Counted from the first letter of the stretch, positions 7,892 through 17,367 are shown. The stretch: DNA of 64,000 nt from an uncultured Spirochaetales bacterium (GCA_949289305.1 CASENB010000018.1:1-64000), one strand, 5' to 3'. Notes: generated from the sequence alone by a model not told the origin. Made by a program: numbers and translations.

Positions 7892-8554
7892 ATGAATTTA
7901 GCAAAATATATTGATCACACAGTCCTTGCTGCTGATGCTACAAAAGAGAAGATCGAGAAATTATGTAACGAAGCAAAAAGTGCACATTTCGCATCCGTAT
8001 GCGTAAATAGCTGCTGGGTGAGTTATGCGAAGGAACTGTTGAAAGGAAGCGGTGTTAACGTTTGCACTGTAGTTGGTTTTCCTCTTGGCGCAATGAGTAC
8101 GAAGGCAAAAGCGGAAGAGGCTGCAATCGCTGTATCCGATGGTGCTGACGAGATAGACATGGTAATTAATATCGGCTATTTGAAAGGCGGTATGTATAAA
8201 GAGTGTCTTGATGACATCAAGGCGGTAAGAGAGGCTTGTTCATCTAAGGTTTTAAAAGTCATTATTGAAACTTGTCTTTTAAGCGATGAAGAGAAGGTAA
8301 AAGCATGTGAGCTTTCAGCAGAGGCTAAAGCCGATTTCGTAAAGACCAGTACCGGTTTTTCTACTGGGGGCGCAAAAAAAGAAGATGTCGCTCTAATGAG
8401 AAGATCTATTCCATCTTCCATGAAGGTTAAGGCATCAGGCGGCATCAGAAACCGTGAGAGTGCTTTGGAAATGATTGAAGCAGGTGCTGAGAGACTAGGA
8501 TGTTCAAGTGGAATGGCGATAATTGCCGGAGAGGATAGCAATGCCTCGTATTGA
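7892..8554 (+). CDS. deoC: Deoxyribose-phosphate aldolase
   Basis: A 220-aa class I aldolase that splits 2-deoxyribose 5-phosphate to acetaldehyde and glyceraldehyde 3-phosphate. [14 protein letters not shown] holds the Schiff-base Lys151 and [10 protein letters not shown] the second active-site Lys180; [10 protein letters not shown] is also conserved. The start at 7892 is chosen for its strong GGAGGAG site; the frame is open further upstream without conserved sequence. The next gene, thymidine-kinase-like, begins inside its last codons. The purine nucleoside phosphorylase at 35717 would supply (deoxy)ribose 1-phosphate, so both fit nucleoside salvage. Confidence 0.96.
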   Translation: MNLAKYIDHTVLAADATKEKIEKLCNEAKSAHFASVCVNSCWVSYAKELLKGSGVNVCTVVGFPLGAMSTKAKAEEAAIAVSDGADEIDMVINIGYLKGGMYKECLDDIKAVREACSSKVLKVIIETCLLSDEEKVKACELSAEAKADFVKTSTGFSTGGAKKEDVALMRRSIPSSMKVKASGGIRNRESALEMIEAGAERLGCSSGMAIIAGEDSNASY

Positions 8555-9683
8555 GAAAAAGGACGATAGTGAGGATTTTTTAAAGAGTCTAGGCTTTCCG
8601 ACTATATCTGTGCATGATACTTTCACCCATTTTGATTTCTTAAGCCCCGGGCGGCGTGTCCTTTTAATCGGTCCTATGGGATCGGGAAAGACAGAGTTTG
8701 CGGCAAGAGTGTGGCGTGATGCGGCAATAGCCCAGAAAAAAAGTGCGAAAGTAAAAGAGCTGACAAGTACTGGAATTCTAGATAGAAGAAATGTTTTTTT
8801 TATCAGAAGCGAGATCGACTCATCCAGATTTCAGGATTATCCTGATGATGCCCTTTGCTATAGGGGAGGTTATGTCAGGTGTGGCGACAATATTGCCAAA
8901 ATCAGGGATTCTTTTGGCCTTGAAGAGGTTATAAAAGACAATCCTGAGATAGGAACATATATAATAGATGAAGCTTCATTTTTCGATGAGCGTCTTGCCT
9001 ATGTTGTTAGGAACTACTCCGTTGAAAAAGGGTGCATGTTTATCTTTCCGACGCTGATATTAAATTTCAGGCGCGATATCTTCAATTCAACGGCACGACT
9101 GATGCTCGATATCGCGACAGACGTAATACCGCTTACGGCATACTGCGAACATCCTGATTGCATGGACAGCGCGTTCTATACGTATCGGTACTATAAGGTG
9201 GACGGACGTGAGTGTCCTGCATTATATTTCGATCCGTTAATCGTTGTCGGGGGAGATAGAATTAAAGATGGGTCTCTTGAACCTAATTACGCATCCCGAT
9301 GTGATCGCCATCATTTTCTGCCTGCAAAAGAGTATACTTTTTTTACTTTAAAACCGCTTGCTGAAGAGGCTGCAAAAGGTAATATAGAGCCTCTTTATAA
9401 AGAAATCAGAGCGTTGAACGAGGATAAGGAGCATAGCGAGCTATATAGGAATTTGCTTCTCCGTTATGACAATGATCCGGATGGCGAGATCTATATGAAT
9501 GCAATCGTTCCAAACCATATTGCGGAAAAAGCTCTCTGCTATCTTTTTTGCGAACAGAATCTTATAGGAGAGACGCTGCTTCTTAAGATGGCAAGAGATT
9601 TAGATCTCGATGTCCAGTATATGGATAAGACGCTATCTGATAACAGACATCCTGTATCGTTTGAACAGGGATCGCTGTTTTAA
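8541..9683 (+). CDS. Thymidine kinase-like P-loop protein, extended
   Basis: A 380-aa protein that begins with a type II thymidine kinase layout: Walker A GPMGSGKT at 44-51, an Arg/Ser-rich strand ([10 protein letters not shown]), a [14 protein letters not shown] acidic motif about 90 residues later, then CEHPDC and CDRHH as probable zinc ligands around 195-250. The family is usually near 200 aa; here about 120 extra residues follow, with no motif I recognise. The ATG at 8541 has GGAGAGG upstream and overlaps deoC by 14 nt, so the pair is translationally coupled and probably works in nucleoside salvage. A related P-loop function rather than thymidine phosphorylation cannot be excluded. Confidence 0.75.
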   Translation: MPRIEKKDDSEDFLKSLGFPTISVHDTFTHFDFLSPGRRVLLIGPMGSGKTEFAARVWRDAAIAQKKSAKVKELTSTGILDRRNVFFIRSEIDSSRFQDYPDDALCYRGGYVRCGDNIAKIRDSFGLEEVIKDNPEIGTYIIDEASFFDERLAYVVRNYSVEKGCMFIFPTLILNFRRDIFNSTARLMLDIATDVIPLTAYCEHPDCMDSAFYTYRYYKVDGRECPALYFDPLIVVGGDRIKDGSLEPNYASRCDRHHFLPAKEYTFFTLKPLAEEAAKGNIEPLYKEIRALNEDKEHSELYRNLLLRYDNDPDGEIYMNAIVPNHIAEKALCYLFCEQNLIGETLLLKMARDLDLDVQYMDKTLSDNRHPVSFEQGSLF

Positions 9684-9694
9684 AATTTTGAATA

Positions 9695-9729
9695 AAAAAG
9701 AGGAGCCTTTTTAAGACTCCTCAAAAATT
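9695..9729. terminator. Bidirectional terminator between convergent genes
   Basis: GAGGAG at 9701-9706 pairs with CTCCTC at 9718-9723; an A run precedes and A/T bases follow, so it can terminate the plus-strand thymidine-kinase-like gene and the minus-strand eda gene. Confidence 0.7.
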
Positions 9730-9742
9730 TGCCTTCGTCCCC

Positions 9743-10705
9743 TTATTTTACTAGATGGAATGCAAAGCCGCCGATTTCCTCGTTGAAGTAGGCAACCTTC
9801 ATAGCTCCCTTTGCATCATACTTAACCGTACTTTCATTAACTGTGAATCCCTTGTTTTTTAGGAAGTATACAGTTCTGTCGACATCATAGCACTTGAATG
9901 CCAGATGTCCCTTTGTTCCAAGATAATTTGTCTTCATGATTTCGATATCTTTTCCCATGAAGATTGATGAATTTCCTGGAAGAATTTCATATCCGAGTTT
10001 TGCAAACTCATTTGCTGTGTCGAATGCGTCCTTTTCGCTTGGCATGTTGATTCCTACGTGAACAAGCTGTAGTCCCTGTAGTTTGATAACAGCTTCCTGA
10101 CATAGCCTTGTAATCTCATCCCACTGTTCGTTGGCAATAAGATCTGCTTTTACCATCCAGCTTCCGCCGATTGCAAGAACGTTCTGTGCTTTTGCATAAT
10201 CAGGGAGGTTGTTGATATTGATTCCGCCTGTTGTCATGAACTTAACCTGTCCAAATGGGCCGGATAGGTCTTTTAGCATTGCAACTCCGCCAGATGCTTC
10301 AGCTGGGAAGAACTTTAGAACGTTCAGGCCATAGCTTAATCCCTTCTCGATTTCGGATGGTGTTGCAACTCCCGGTGTTACTGGTACGTTATGTTCAATA
10401 CACCATTCAACTGTCTCAGGATTCAATCCTGCGCTTACAATGAACTTTGCACCTGCATTAACAGCTTTTTCTGCAAGTTTTGGATTAATAACAGTTCCTG
10501 CGCCTATTAACATGTCTGGATAGGCGGCTGTCATTCTTCTGATAGCCTCTTCAGCTGCATCAGTTCTGAATGTAACCTCTGCGCATGGAAGTCCTCCGTC
10601 AATCATAGCCTTTGCAAGTCTTTCTGCTTTTGATGCGTCATCAATTTTTACTACTGGTACAAGTCCGATATCATGGAATTTCTTAAAAAGTTCTTCCTTT
10701 GTCAT
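9743..10705 (-). CDS. eda: KDPG/KHG aldolase fused to a VOC domain
   Basis: A 320-aa protein. Residues 1-210 are a class I 2-keto-3-deoxy-6-phosphogluconate aldolase: Glu43 in CAEVTFRT, IGAGTV, FIVSAGLNPE and the Schiff-base Lys131 in NVLKFFPAEA. It splits KDPG to pyruvate and glyceraldehyde 3-phosphate. Residues about 214-320 form a second domain with the beta-alpha-beta-beta-beta pattern of glyoxalase/VOC proteins (GLQLVHVGIN, GHLAFKCYDVDRTVYFL, GGFAFHLVK). The role of this tail is unknown. AGGAGAAAGG precedes the ATG. It diverges from kdgK, which makes its substrate, and a probable IclR operator lies between them. Confidence 0.93.
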   Translation of the reverse strand: MTKEELFKKFHDIGLVPVVKIDDASKAERLAKAMIDGGLPCAEVTFRTDAAEEAIRRMTAAYPDMLIGAGTVINPKLAEKAVNAGAKFIVSAGLNPETVEWCIEHNVPVTPGVATPSEIEKGLSYGLNVLKFFPAEASGGVAMLKDLSGPFGQVKFMTTGGININNLPDYAKAQNVLAIGGSWMVKADLIANEQWDEITRLCQEAVIKLQGLQLVHVGINMPSEKDAFDTANEFAKLGYEILPGNSSIFMGKDIEIMKTNYLGTKGHLAFKCYDVDRTVYFLKNKGFTVNESTVKYDAKGAMKVAYFNEEIGGFAFHLVK

Positions 10706-10749
10706 TTCCTTTCTCCTATTTTTTTACGGCATTTATGCCAACTGTGAAA

Positions 10750-10847
10750 ATTATATCACGGGATTTTTAAGAATGGAATAGTAAATTTTTAAAAAATGAA
10801 ACATTGTTCCAAAAATTCTTGACTTATATCTTTTTAGCCCATAGAAT
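10750..10847. promoter_or_regulatory. Divergent eda/kdgK promoters with KdgR-like operator
   Basis: TGAAACA-T-TGTTCCA within 10795-10813 is an imperfect dyad (6 of 7 pairs) resembling KdgR-type IclR-family boxes. For kdgK, TTGACT (10819-10824) and TAGAAT (10842-10847) have a 17-bp spacer just downstream of the dyad. For eda, an extended -10, TGATATAAT on the minus strand, ends at 10750. A near-identical dyad sits over the uxaB promoter at 28371-28385. Confidence 0.65.
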
Positions 10848-10879
10848 GAATTTATAATTCAATAGGAGGAATCATTCCC

Positions 10880-11914
10880 ATGTCAAATAAGTACGTAACA
10901 TTCGGTGAGATTATGCTCCGCTTAAGAAGCAATGAGCGCGAGAGATTATTTCAGAAGCCAGAACTTGAGGCTACATTCGGTGGTGGAGAGGCTAACGTAG
11001 CAGTATCACTATCAATTTTCGGAGAGAAGGCAGAGTTCGTATCAGCACTTCCAGACAATGCTGTAGGTGAGGCTGCTGAAAGAGAACTGATGAAATATGG
11101 CGTTGAGACAGACCATATTAATAAGGTAAAGGGTTCAAGACTCGGAATCTATTTCTTAGAGACAGGTGCAAACCAGAGGCCAAGTCTCGTTGTATATGAT
11201 AGAGCAGAGAGTGCTATCGCAACAGCAAAACCAGAAGATTTCAACTTTGAAGAGATCATGAAGGGTGCTACATGGTTCCATACAACAGGAATCACACCAG
11301 CAATCAGCCAGGGTGCGGCAGACTGTGCATTAGAGGCAATGAAGGCGGCAAAGAAGGCTGGCGCGACAGTTTCTATCGACCTCAACTACAGAAAGAAGCT
11401 TTGGAACTATGGAAAGAAGGCTCCTGAGGTTATGAGAGAACTTGCTAAGTATGCAGATGTAATCATCGCAAATGAAGAGGACATCCAGATGTGCCTTGGA
11501 ATCGAAGCAGATAGCGATGTTACAAAGGGCGAGTTAAATACAAAAGTTTACGAAGATCTTTGTGCTGAAGTTAAGAAGCAGTTCCCTAACGTAAAGTATG
11601 TTGCTGTAACTCTAAGAGAGAGCAAGAGCGCAGATCACAACGGATGGTCAGCAGCACTTTCTGGAAAGACAGGATTCTATCTATCTAAGCACTATGAGAT
11701 TAAGAACATCGTTGACAGAGTAGGCGGTGGCGACAGTTTCGCAGCTGGTATCATCTATGGACTAAGCCATTACGAGGATGAAGAGTATGCTATCAATTTC
11801 GCAGTAGCAGCATCTTGCTTAAAGCACTCAATCAGCGGTGACTTCAACCTTACAAGAAAGAGTGAAGTTGAAGCTCTTGCAAAGGGTGACGGAAGCGGAA
11901 GAGTACAGCGCTAA
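10880..11914 (+). CDS. kdgK: 2-keto-3-deoxygluconate kinase (PfkB family)
   Basis: A 344-aa ribokinase-family sugar kinase. GGGEANVAVSLS near residue 35 is the sugar-binding GG region, and DRVGGGDSFAAG holds the catalytic base Asp285 and anion hole. KDG kinase is inferred from the divergent eda and the shared operator; it phosphorylates KDG to KDPG, the eda substrate. A strong AGGAGGAA precedes the ATG. Other PfkB sugar kinases look alike, so the specificity rests mainly on context. Confidence 0.9.
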   Translation: MSNKYVTFGEIMLRLRSNERERLFQKPELEATFGGGEANVAVSLSIFGEKAEFVSALPDNAVGEAAERELMKYGVETDHINKVKGSRLGIYFLETGANQRPSLVVYDRAESAIATAKPEDFNFEEIMKGATWFHTTGITPAISQGAADCALEAMKAAKKAGATVSIDLNYRKKLWNYGKKAPEVMRELAKYADVIIANEEDIQMCLGIEADSDVTKGELNTKVYEDLCAEVKKQFPNVKYVAVTLRESKSADHNGWSAALSGKTGFYLSKHYEIKNIVDRVGGGDSFAAGIIYGLSHYEDEEYAINFAVAASCLKHSISGDFNLTRKSEVEALAKGDGSGRVQR

Positions 11915-11936
11915 TCAGTCATCTATAATAGATACT

Positions 11937-11973
11937 ATGGTCGTCGGAGATTTCTGACGGCCATATTTTTTTT
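11937..11973 (+). terminator. Rho-independent terminator of kdgK
   Basis: ATGGTCGTC at 11937-11945 pairs with GACGGCCAT at 11956-11964, followed by a run of Ts. Confidence 0.85.
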
Positions 11974-12016
11974 CTAGAATTTAAGAAAATTAAGATTTTT
12001 GAGTTATCATATAAAT

Positions 12017-13672
12017 ATGAGAGTAGTAATTATTGGCGGCGTTGCAGCAGGAGCTAGCGCAGCTGCAAGGCTAAGAAGACTAAGAGAAGACATTGAAATA
12101 GTGATATACGAAAAGACGGGGTTTATAAGTTATGCAAACTGCGGCCTGCCTTATTTCGTCGGTGATGTTATAAAAGAGAAAAAAGATCTGCTCGTACAAG
12201 ATGCAAATGCGTTTTCAAAGAGATTCAACGTTGAAGTGAAAGTCAATCATGAAGTGCTTTCCATAGATAGAGAGAAGAAAAGACTCATTATAAAGAATCT
12301 GAATGACGGTACTGAATTTACCGATTATTACGATAAGCTTTTAATTGCAACAGGTGCAAAGGCTGTTGTTCCTTCTTTTGCAAAGGATAAGAAAGGTGTT
12401 TATATTCTTAAAACTGTTGAGGACGCTGTAAGACTGAAGACTGCGTTAAAGGAGAAAGATGTAAAAAGAGCGCTTGTTGTTGGTACAGGGTTCATTGGAA
12501 TTGAAACAGCAGAAAACCTTTCGGAACTTGGCGTTGATGTTACTATGCTTGAACTAGTAGAACAAGTGCTTCCACAACTTGATGGCGATATGTCTCAAAT
12601 AGTAAAAAAAGAACTGGAGCGTAATGGAATAAAGCTTATCCTGGGGTCAGCTCTTGAGGATATAAAGGAAACGAATGATGGCCTAATTGCTATATATTCT
12701 GGAGGAAAAACAATAGATGCTGATATCATCGTGCTTTCAATTGGAGTTTCCCCTGAAAGTTCTTTAATACCGTCGTCTGGCATCAAAGGATCCATTCCTG
12801 TTAATAGTTCAATGTATTACGCTGATGATATCTACGCAGCCGGAGATGTTGCTGAAATTACAAATGAGATTACAGGTGAAAAAGCCTTGATTTCCCTTGC
12901 AGGACCTGCAAACAAAGAGGCTAGAGTTGCTGCAGACAATATCGCAGGGCTAAATAGCGTTTATAACGGATCACTTGCAAGTTCCGTGATAAAAGTGTTT
13001 GGACTCACCGTAGGTTTTACAGGCTTAAATGAGAAGACTGCGGCAAAAAGCGGAATTAAATACTCTAAAATTTATCTTTCACCGGCAAACCATGCGACAT
13101 ATTATCCTGGATCCGCCATATTAGATATGAAGATAATTTACAGTGAAGATGACTATAGGCTGCTCGGTGCTTCTATAATCGGAAAAGATGGCGTTGATAA
13201 ACGAATAGACGTTTTAGCAACAGCAATCCACTTTAAAGCTTCTGTAATAGATCTTAAGGATTTAGATCTCTCTTACGCACCCCCATATTCTTCTGCAAAA
13301 GACCCTGTTAATATGGCAGGATTCATCGGAGAAAATATAAAAGAGGGTAGATTGAAACAGTATTACGAAGAAGATATCCCTGAAATAAATTTAGCAGATT
13401 CCATCTTTTTAGACGTCAGGGAAAAAATAGAGTTTGAAGCGGGACATATAGAAGGAGCGATAAACATCCCTCTTTCCTCTATAAGAAGCAGTCTTTCCTT
13501 ATTGGATAAGAGAAAGAAGATTTATGTTAATTGCCAGAGTGGTTTGAGAAGCTACATTGCGTGCCGAATCCTTAGCCAGAACGGTTTTGATGTTTACAAC
13601 CTTTCAGGCGGTTATAGGCATTATTCATATTCTCAAAAAAGTAAAAACACTTTATGCGGCGCTGAAATCTGA
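12017..13672 (+). CDS. CoA-disulfide reductase/NADH oxidase with C-terminal rhodanese domain
   Basis: A 551-aa FAD-dependent pyridine-nucleotide-disulfide oxidoreductase. It has an N-terminal dinucleotide fold (VVIIGGVAAGASAAARLRR), the single redox Cys in SYANCGLPYF, a second NAD(P)H fold (RALVVGTGFIGIETAENL) and a DDIYAAGDVAEI segment. Residues about 455-540 form a rhodanese domain with its own active Cys506 in CQSGLRS. The CoADR-RHD family reduces CoA disulfides, persulfides or oxygen; which one applies here is open. No Shine-Dalgarno is seen; TTAAGA (11981-11986) and TATCAT (12005-12010) place transcription start at or near the ATG. Confidence 0.9.
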   Translation: MRVVIIGGVAAGASAAARLRRLREDIEIVIYEKTGFISYANCGLPYFVGDVIKEKKDLLVQDANAFSKRFNVEVKVNHEVLSIDREKKRLIIKNLNDGTEFTDYYDKLLIATGAKAVVPSFAKDKKGVYILKTVEDAVRLKTALKEKDVKRALVVGTGFIGIETAENLSELGVDVTMLELVEQVLPQLDGDMSQIVKKELERNGIKLILGSALEDIKETNDGLIAIYSGGKTIDADIIVLSIGVSPESSLIPSSGIKGSIPVNSSMYYADDIYAAGDVAEITNEITGEKALISLAGPANKEARVAADNIAGLNSVYNGSLASSVIKVFGLTVGFTGLNEKTAAKSGIKYSKIYLSPANHATYYPGSAILDMKIIYSEDDYRLLGASIIGKDGVDKRIDVLATAIHFKASVIDLKDLDLSYAPPYSSAKDPVNMAGFIGENIKEGRLKQYYEEDIPEINLADSIFLDVREKIEFEAGHIEGAINIPLSSIRSSLSLLDKRKKIYVNCQSGLRSYIACRILSQNGFDVYNLSGGYRHYSYSQKSKNTLCGAEI

Positions 13673-13693
13673 TGTTCATTCGTAAGAAATATG

Positions 13694-13726
13694 TCGCTTC
13701 CATGTTTTATGGAGGCGATGTTTTTC
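13694..13726 (+). terminator. Terminator of the CoA-disulfide reductase gene
   Basis: TCGCTTCCAT at 13694-13703 pairs with ATGGAGGCGA at 13709-13718 and is followed by a T run. The group II intron begins almost immediately after it. Confidence 0.8.
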
Positions 13727-13728
13727 TT

Positions 13729-14591
13729 GTGACTGGCATGTCTTGTATCTAGGATGTGAAAGACCTCTATGGGAGTTGCAGTGCTTACCATTAGCCGAAC
13801 ACCAAGGGTGTCTATCGTGAGGTAGAATCTGAAGGAAGGTGTAGGCAAAGTTACGGGCTTTTATTGAGTGCGGCATATCTGAATGGATGAGGGCGCGAAA
13901 CAGACCAAAATCCAATACTGCACGGGATTCGGATATGTAAATGATGAAGGCCATATGGGATGAAAGATACAAGACTTACCCAGTGAGATCTCATAGACGC
14001 CAAGGCTAGAGCATATTGTCTCTTATGCAAACATGAGAGATGCATTCCGGAAGGTGGCAGGCAACAAGGGATCGGGTGGAATAGACGGAATGGAATATGA
14101 CGAACTAATGCCATACTTCTGCAAACACCACAAGGAACTGGGAACCTCAATACTGGAAGGAAGTTACAAACTCAAACCCGTAAGAAGGGTGGAAATACCC
14201 AAGGATGAACTATTTCAAGTATGCCGATGCAAAAAAAAAGGCTACAAGCATCAGACAAATGGTTAAGGCGCCGAATAAGATGCCTGATATTCAGAAGATA
14301 CTGGCGGCCGAGATCGAGATACGCATTCTTTACCAAGAATTGCAAGGCTCGGCATGAGGAGGCCTTGAAAGTTGAAAATGCCAGACAAGGATACTGGGCG
14401 TTTGCAGGATATCGCAAGGTGAGCTAATGGGTTAACAATAACCTGCTCAAAAGAGCAACACATTTCTAATGGATGTATACGAAAAGGTACACACTGCGAT
14501 TTCGTAACCGCCGTATACCGAACGGTACGTACGGTGGTGTGAGAGGACGGGATGTTAAGGAATAAACTTTCTTAACTACCTCCTACTCGAT
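13729..14591 (+). mobile_element. Degenerate group II intron
   Basis: About 860 nt with group II intron features: a structured 5' half without a real ORF (13729-14030), a broken intron reverse transcriptase, and near the 3' end a domain V-like hairpin with CCGTATACCGAACGGTAC and ACGGTGGTGTGAGAGGACGG, then a domain VI-like arm ending CTCCTACTCGAT at 14591. The 5' boundary, GTGAC at 13729, is tentative since the usual consensus is GTGYG. It sits directly downstream of a Rho-independent terminator, the insertion preference described for group IIC introns. Confidence 0.75.
14033..14424 (+). pseudogene. Group II intron reverse transcriptase/maturase, deleted and frameshifted
   Basis: The frame from 14033 encodes the N-terminal RT region (AFRKVAGNKGSGGIDGMEYDEL, and YKLKPVRRVEIPKD). 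It then jumps straight to sequence of the C-terminal maturase region: YFKYADAKKK in another frame, and after a run of nine A near 14229-14237 WLRRRIRCLIFRRYW and NARQGYWAFAG in a third. The RT palm, including the YxDD site, is missing, so several hundred residues were deleted and at least one frameshift occurred. It cannot encode an active enzyme. Confidence 0.85.
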
Positions 14592-15005
14592 TTTTCTCTT
14601 TTGGGATAAACCCCAATCTGTTCCCGTGATCCTGCCGTAATTTTGCTGACGCATTCTGGATGCAGCCATATTCGATCTTAATTCAGCATTAATTTTTCTT
14701 TGCCTGCCTTTTTATTCTTGTCTGAAATATCAATATGGTTATTAATTAAATGATTTCTTTCACTATAAGAAAATAAATGTACAAAAGAGGACTTGGTTTG
14801 ACTGATTCAGACATTACAGAATGTGGTGGTTGAACATGACATGCAAAAAAATACGTGGGAAAATGGCAATGGCAATACGCTAATTCTTTTGATTGATACG
14901 ATATAACTTTTTTAAATGCTTTTAAAAAGTTTGAAAACTTTTCTTGCATTTTCAAAAAAATTAGGTACTCTATAAAATAGGTCACGAAAATAAAAAGGAG
15001 ACGAC
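14592..15005 (+). promoter_or_regulatory. Long leader of the sugar ABC operon with dyads
   Basis: No gene is seen in this 414-bp gap. Near its 3' end lie an imperfect dyad AACTTTTTTAAA/TTTTAAAAAGTT (14905-14931) and a perfect AAGTTT-GA-AAACTT (14927-14940), good candidates for a regulator site. A TATAAA near 14971 could be the -10. AAAAGGAG lies before the binding-protein ATG. The IclR-type dyad found elsewhere is not present here. Confidence 0.45.
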
Positions 15006-16301
15006 ATGAAAAAAATCTTTGTATTCTTTACTTGTTTACTAGCTCTTCTCCCTGTAGCATTCGCAGGCGGTTCAGGAGAGTCTCAGGCATCAAGTGATGG
15101 TCCTGTAGTTATAAAGTATTATACATGGGAAGATTCAGCCCATGCTCCACTGATTGAAGCATTCAACGCAACACATGATGATATCCAGGTAGATGCTGAG
15201 ATCCTTCCTTCTGCAAACTACGAAGCAAGGCTCAACACTCTTCTTGCAGGACATGTTGAAATGGACGCTTTCATGGAAAAGAGGCAGACCGATATGTTCG
15301 TTCAGTACAACAACGGCTATATCGAACCACTTAATGATTACATCGTAGAGGGAACTCCTGCTGATAACGCTGTCAAGGCTTATGAGTCACAGATGGTTTA
15401 CAATGGAGACATCCTCGGTGTACCATGGCGCGCTGGTTCTTACTATGTTTACTACAACAAGAAGGTATTCGATGCCTGCGGCGTTCCTTATCCAAGTGAA
15501 TACATCGAAAACGGCGAATGGACATGGGATAAGTTCGTAGAGGTTTCAAAGGCTCTCACAAATCCTGAACTCGGAACAGTAGGTTCATGTATCTACATCT
15601 GGGCAAACGGAACTACTTTCATTGAAAGCCAGAACCACCAGCCAATCATCGATTCTGAAGGAAACATCCAGTTTGATGACGGATTCCTTGAAATGCTCCA
15701 GATCAAGAAAGAGCTTGAGGCTGCAGGTGCTATGATTCCTCTTACAGACATGAAGGTAACAGGAACTCACTATTCCAACCTATTCTACAATGGTAACCTC
15801 GGTATGCTTATCATCGGTGAATGGTTCCCTGGACAGATGACAACAGGTGAGCGCGATGGACTTCTCAATGGATTCACAGCAAGCGATTATGGTATCGCAA
15901 GACTTCCGGACAATGATCCAACCACTTACACAACACAGGGTGCATCAACAAACAACCATATCACATCCTACTCAACAAAGAAGGATGCAGCATATGAGTT
16001 CATTTCATGGATGGCTGGCCCAGAAGCAGCAGCTATCGCAGCTGGTCTCGGCGTTCTTCCTGCAGTAGTAACTGATGAGGTTAGAAGCATTCTTTCCGAG
16101 AACATTCCAGATGATGGAACATCACTCAATTACTTCCTTGAGGACAGGGATATCTTTACAGCTAACTTCAGTCCTTATGGATCTGCAGTAGAGTCAATGA
16201 TTGACACATTCCAGGAAAACTACCTTCTTGGAAACATTCCTGACGATCAGGTAAATGCTCAGTTCAGGGCAAATCTCGAGGAGATTGTCAGAACTAACTA
16301 A
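15006..16301 (+). CDS. ABC transporter sugar-binding protein
   Basis: A 431-aa extracellular solute-binding protein of the carbohydrate (family 1) type. Residues 1-21 form a signal peptide with a likely cut at AFA|GGSGES; there is no lipobox Cys at that place, which is common in Spirochaetota. VVIKYYTWEDSAH and VPWRAGSYYVYYNKKVF are typical of the family. It is followed by a terminator hairpin and two MalF/MalG-like permeases; no ATPase gene is present, so a shared MsmX-like ATPase elsewhere is inferred. Downstream beta-glucuronidase and GH88 genes suggest uronic-acid-containing oligosaccharides as substrate. Confidence 0.93.
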   Translation: MKKIFVFFTCLLALLPVAFAGGSGESQASSDGPVVIKYYTWEDSAHAPLIEAFNATHDDIQVDAEILPSANYEARLNTLLAGHVEMDAFMEKRQTDMFVQYNNGYIEPLNDYIVEGTPADNAVKAYESQMVYNGDILGVPWRAGSYYVYYNKKVFDACGVPYPSEYIENGEWTWDKFVEVSKALTNPELGTVGSCIYIWANGTTFIESQNHQPIIDSEGNIQFDDGFLEMLQIKKELEAAGAMIPLTDMKVTGTHYSNLFYNGNLGMLIIGEWFPGQMTTGERDGLLNGFTASDYGIARLPDNDPTTYTTQGASTNNHITSYSTKKDAAYEFISWMAGPEAAAIAAGLGVLPAVVTDEVRSILSENIPDDGTSLNYFLEDRDIFTANFSPYGSAVESMIDTFQENYLLGNIPDDQVNAQFRANLEEIVRTN

Positions 16302-16320
16302 TCAGGAATGACGAATAAGA

Positions 16321-16364
16321 CGGCACGCCTTACGCATAGTGCGTGTGGGTGCCGTTTTTCTTTT
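16321..16364 (+). terminator. Intercistronic terminator after the sugar-binding protein
   Basis: CGGCAC at 16321-16326 pairs with GTGCCG at 16349-16354, with an inner ACGC/GCGT stem, then a T-rich run. Partial readthrough would give more binding protein than permease. Confidence 0.8.
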
Positions 16365-16419
16365 TACAGCTTTTTCCTTAATAAAAAAGCGGTTGCTTGA
16401 TATTAAAAAAGGAGAAAAT

Positions 16420-17367
16420 ATGGCAACTATTAAAACTGCCCAACTTGGGAAAAAGCCTATAAACTGGGTAAAGTGGGTGACGATTCTTTCATTCCTGTTA
16501 CCAAGTTTCGTAGGGTTTGTGGTATTTGTTCTGGCTCCGATGATCTGGTCCGTATTCCTTTCGTTTACGAACTACAGGGGAGGTCCTAATTACCGTTTCA
16601 TCGGCCTGGAGAACTATATAAATGCATTTTCTTCCCCGGATTTCTGGTCTTACCTGTGGATCACTGCTAAGTACATGATCATCACAGTAGTCTTCCAGAT
16701 CGTGCTTGGCCTGGCTTTTGCTATTCTTTTGCAGCATCAGTTCAAGGGCTGCGGATTCTTCCGTGGCGTCTATTATCTTCCGAACATCCTTGCTTCTGTC
16801 GCAGTAGGTATCGCATTCATGACGATGTTCCGCCCGGTAAGCGATGCAGCAGGTGCTCCTAACGGAGGAATAGTCAACGGTTTCCTCATCAGCCTTGGCC
16901 TTGAGCCTTCGCAGTTCCTGGCAGGACAGGAGTCAGCTCTTGGAGTAATCATACTTGTATCAATCTGGCAGAACTTCGGTTACTATATGACACTCTTCAT
17001 CGGAAGTCTCCAGAATGTTAACACATCTCTTTATGAGGCAGCGGACATGGACGGTGCTGGACCATGGAAGAAGTTCACTACTGTAACAATTCCTGGCATT
17101 TCCCCAATACTGTTCTATGGAATAACAATTGCCATCATCAGGGGATTCCAGATGTTCGACTATGTATACGTAATGACAGGTGGACAGTTCGGAGGTGGCC
17201 CGGCAGGTTCAACCAACGTTCTCGCTTTCGATATCTATAAGATGTTCACAATGTCAAGATATGGATATGCATCAGCAGAAGCCGTAATACTGATGGTTAT
17301 TATCCTCGCACTAACGGTAATCCAGCAAAAGGGACAGAAGAAGTGGGTAGTATATGACGTCGTATAG
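16420..17367 (+). CDS. ABC sugar transporter permease, MalF/UgpA type
   Basis: A 315-aa inner-membrane permease from ATG 16420, which has an AAAGGAG site; the frame is open upstream but that part crosses the terminator. It has about six membrane helices and the ABC permease loop EAADMDGAGPWKKFTTVTIPGISPI, whose EAA...G motif contacts the ATPase. It overlaps the next permease by 14 nt. Together they form the translocation pore for the sugar bound by the protein encoded at 15006. Confidence 0.93.
   Translation: MATIKTAQLGKKPINWVKWVTILSFLLPSFVGFVVFVLAPMIWSVFLSFTNYRGGPNYRFIGLENYINAFSSPDFWSYLWITAKYMIITVVFQIVLGLAFAILLQHQFKGCGFFRGVYYLPNILASVAVGIAFMTMFRPVSDAAGAPNGGIVNGFLISLGLEPSQFLAGQESALGVIILVSIWQNFGYYMTLFIGSLQNVNTSLYEAADMDGAGPWKKFTTVTIPGISPILFYGITIAIIRGFQMFDYVYVMTGGQFGGGPAGSTNVLAFDIYKMFTMSRYGYASAEAVILMVIILALTVIQQKGQKKWVVYDVV

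Noticed and set aside
13676..14150. Minus-strand ORFs of about 100 codons around the intron
   Set aside because: They overlap intron RNA structure and the RT remnant and show no protein-like features.
14592..15005. IclR-type operator before the sugar ABC operon
   Set aside because: The dyads there (AAGTTT-GA-AAACTT) do not match TGRAACA-N-TGTTYCA.
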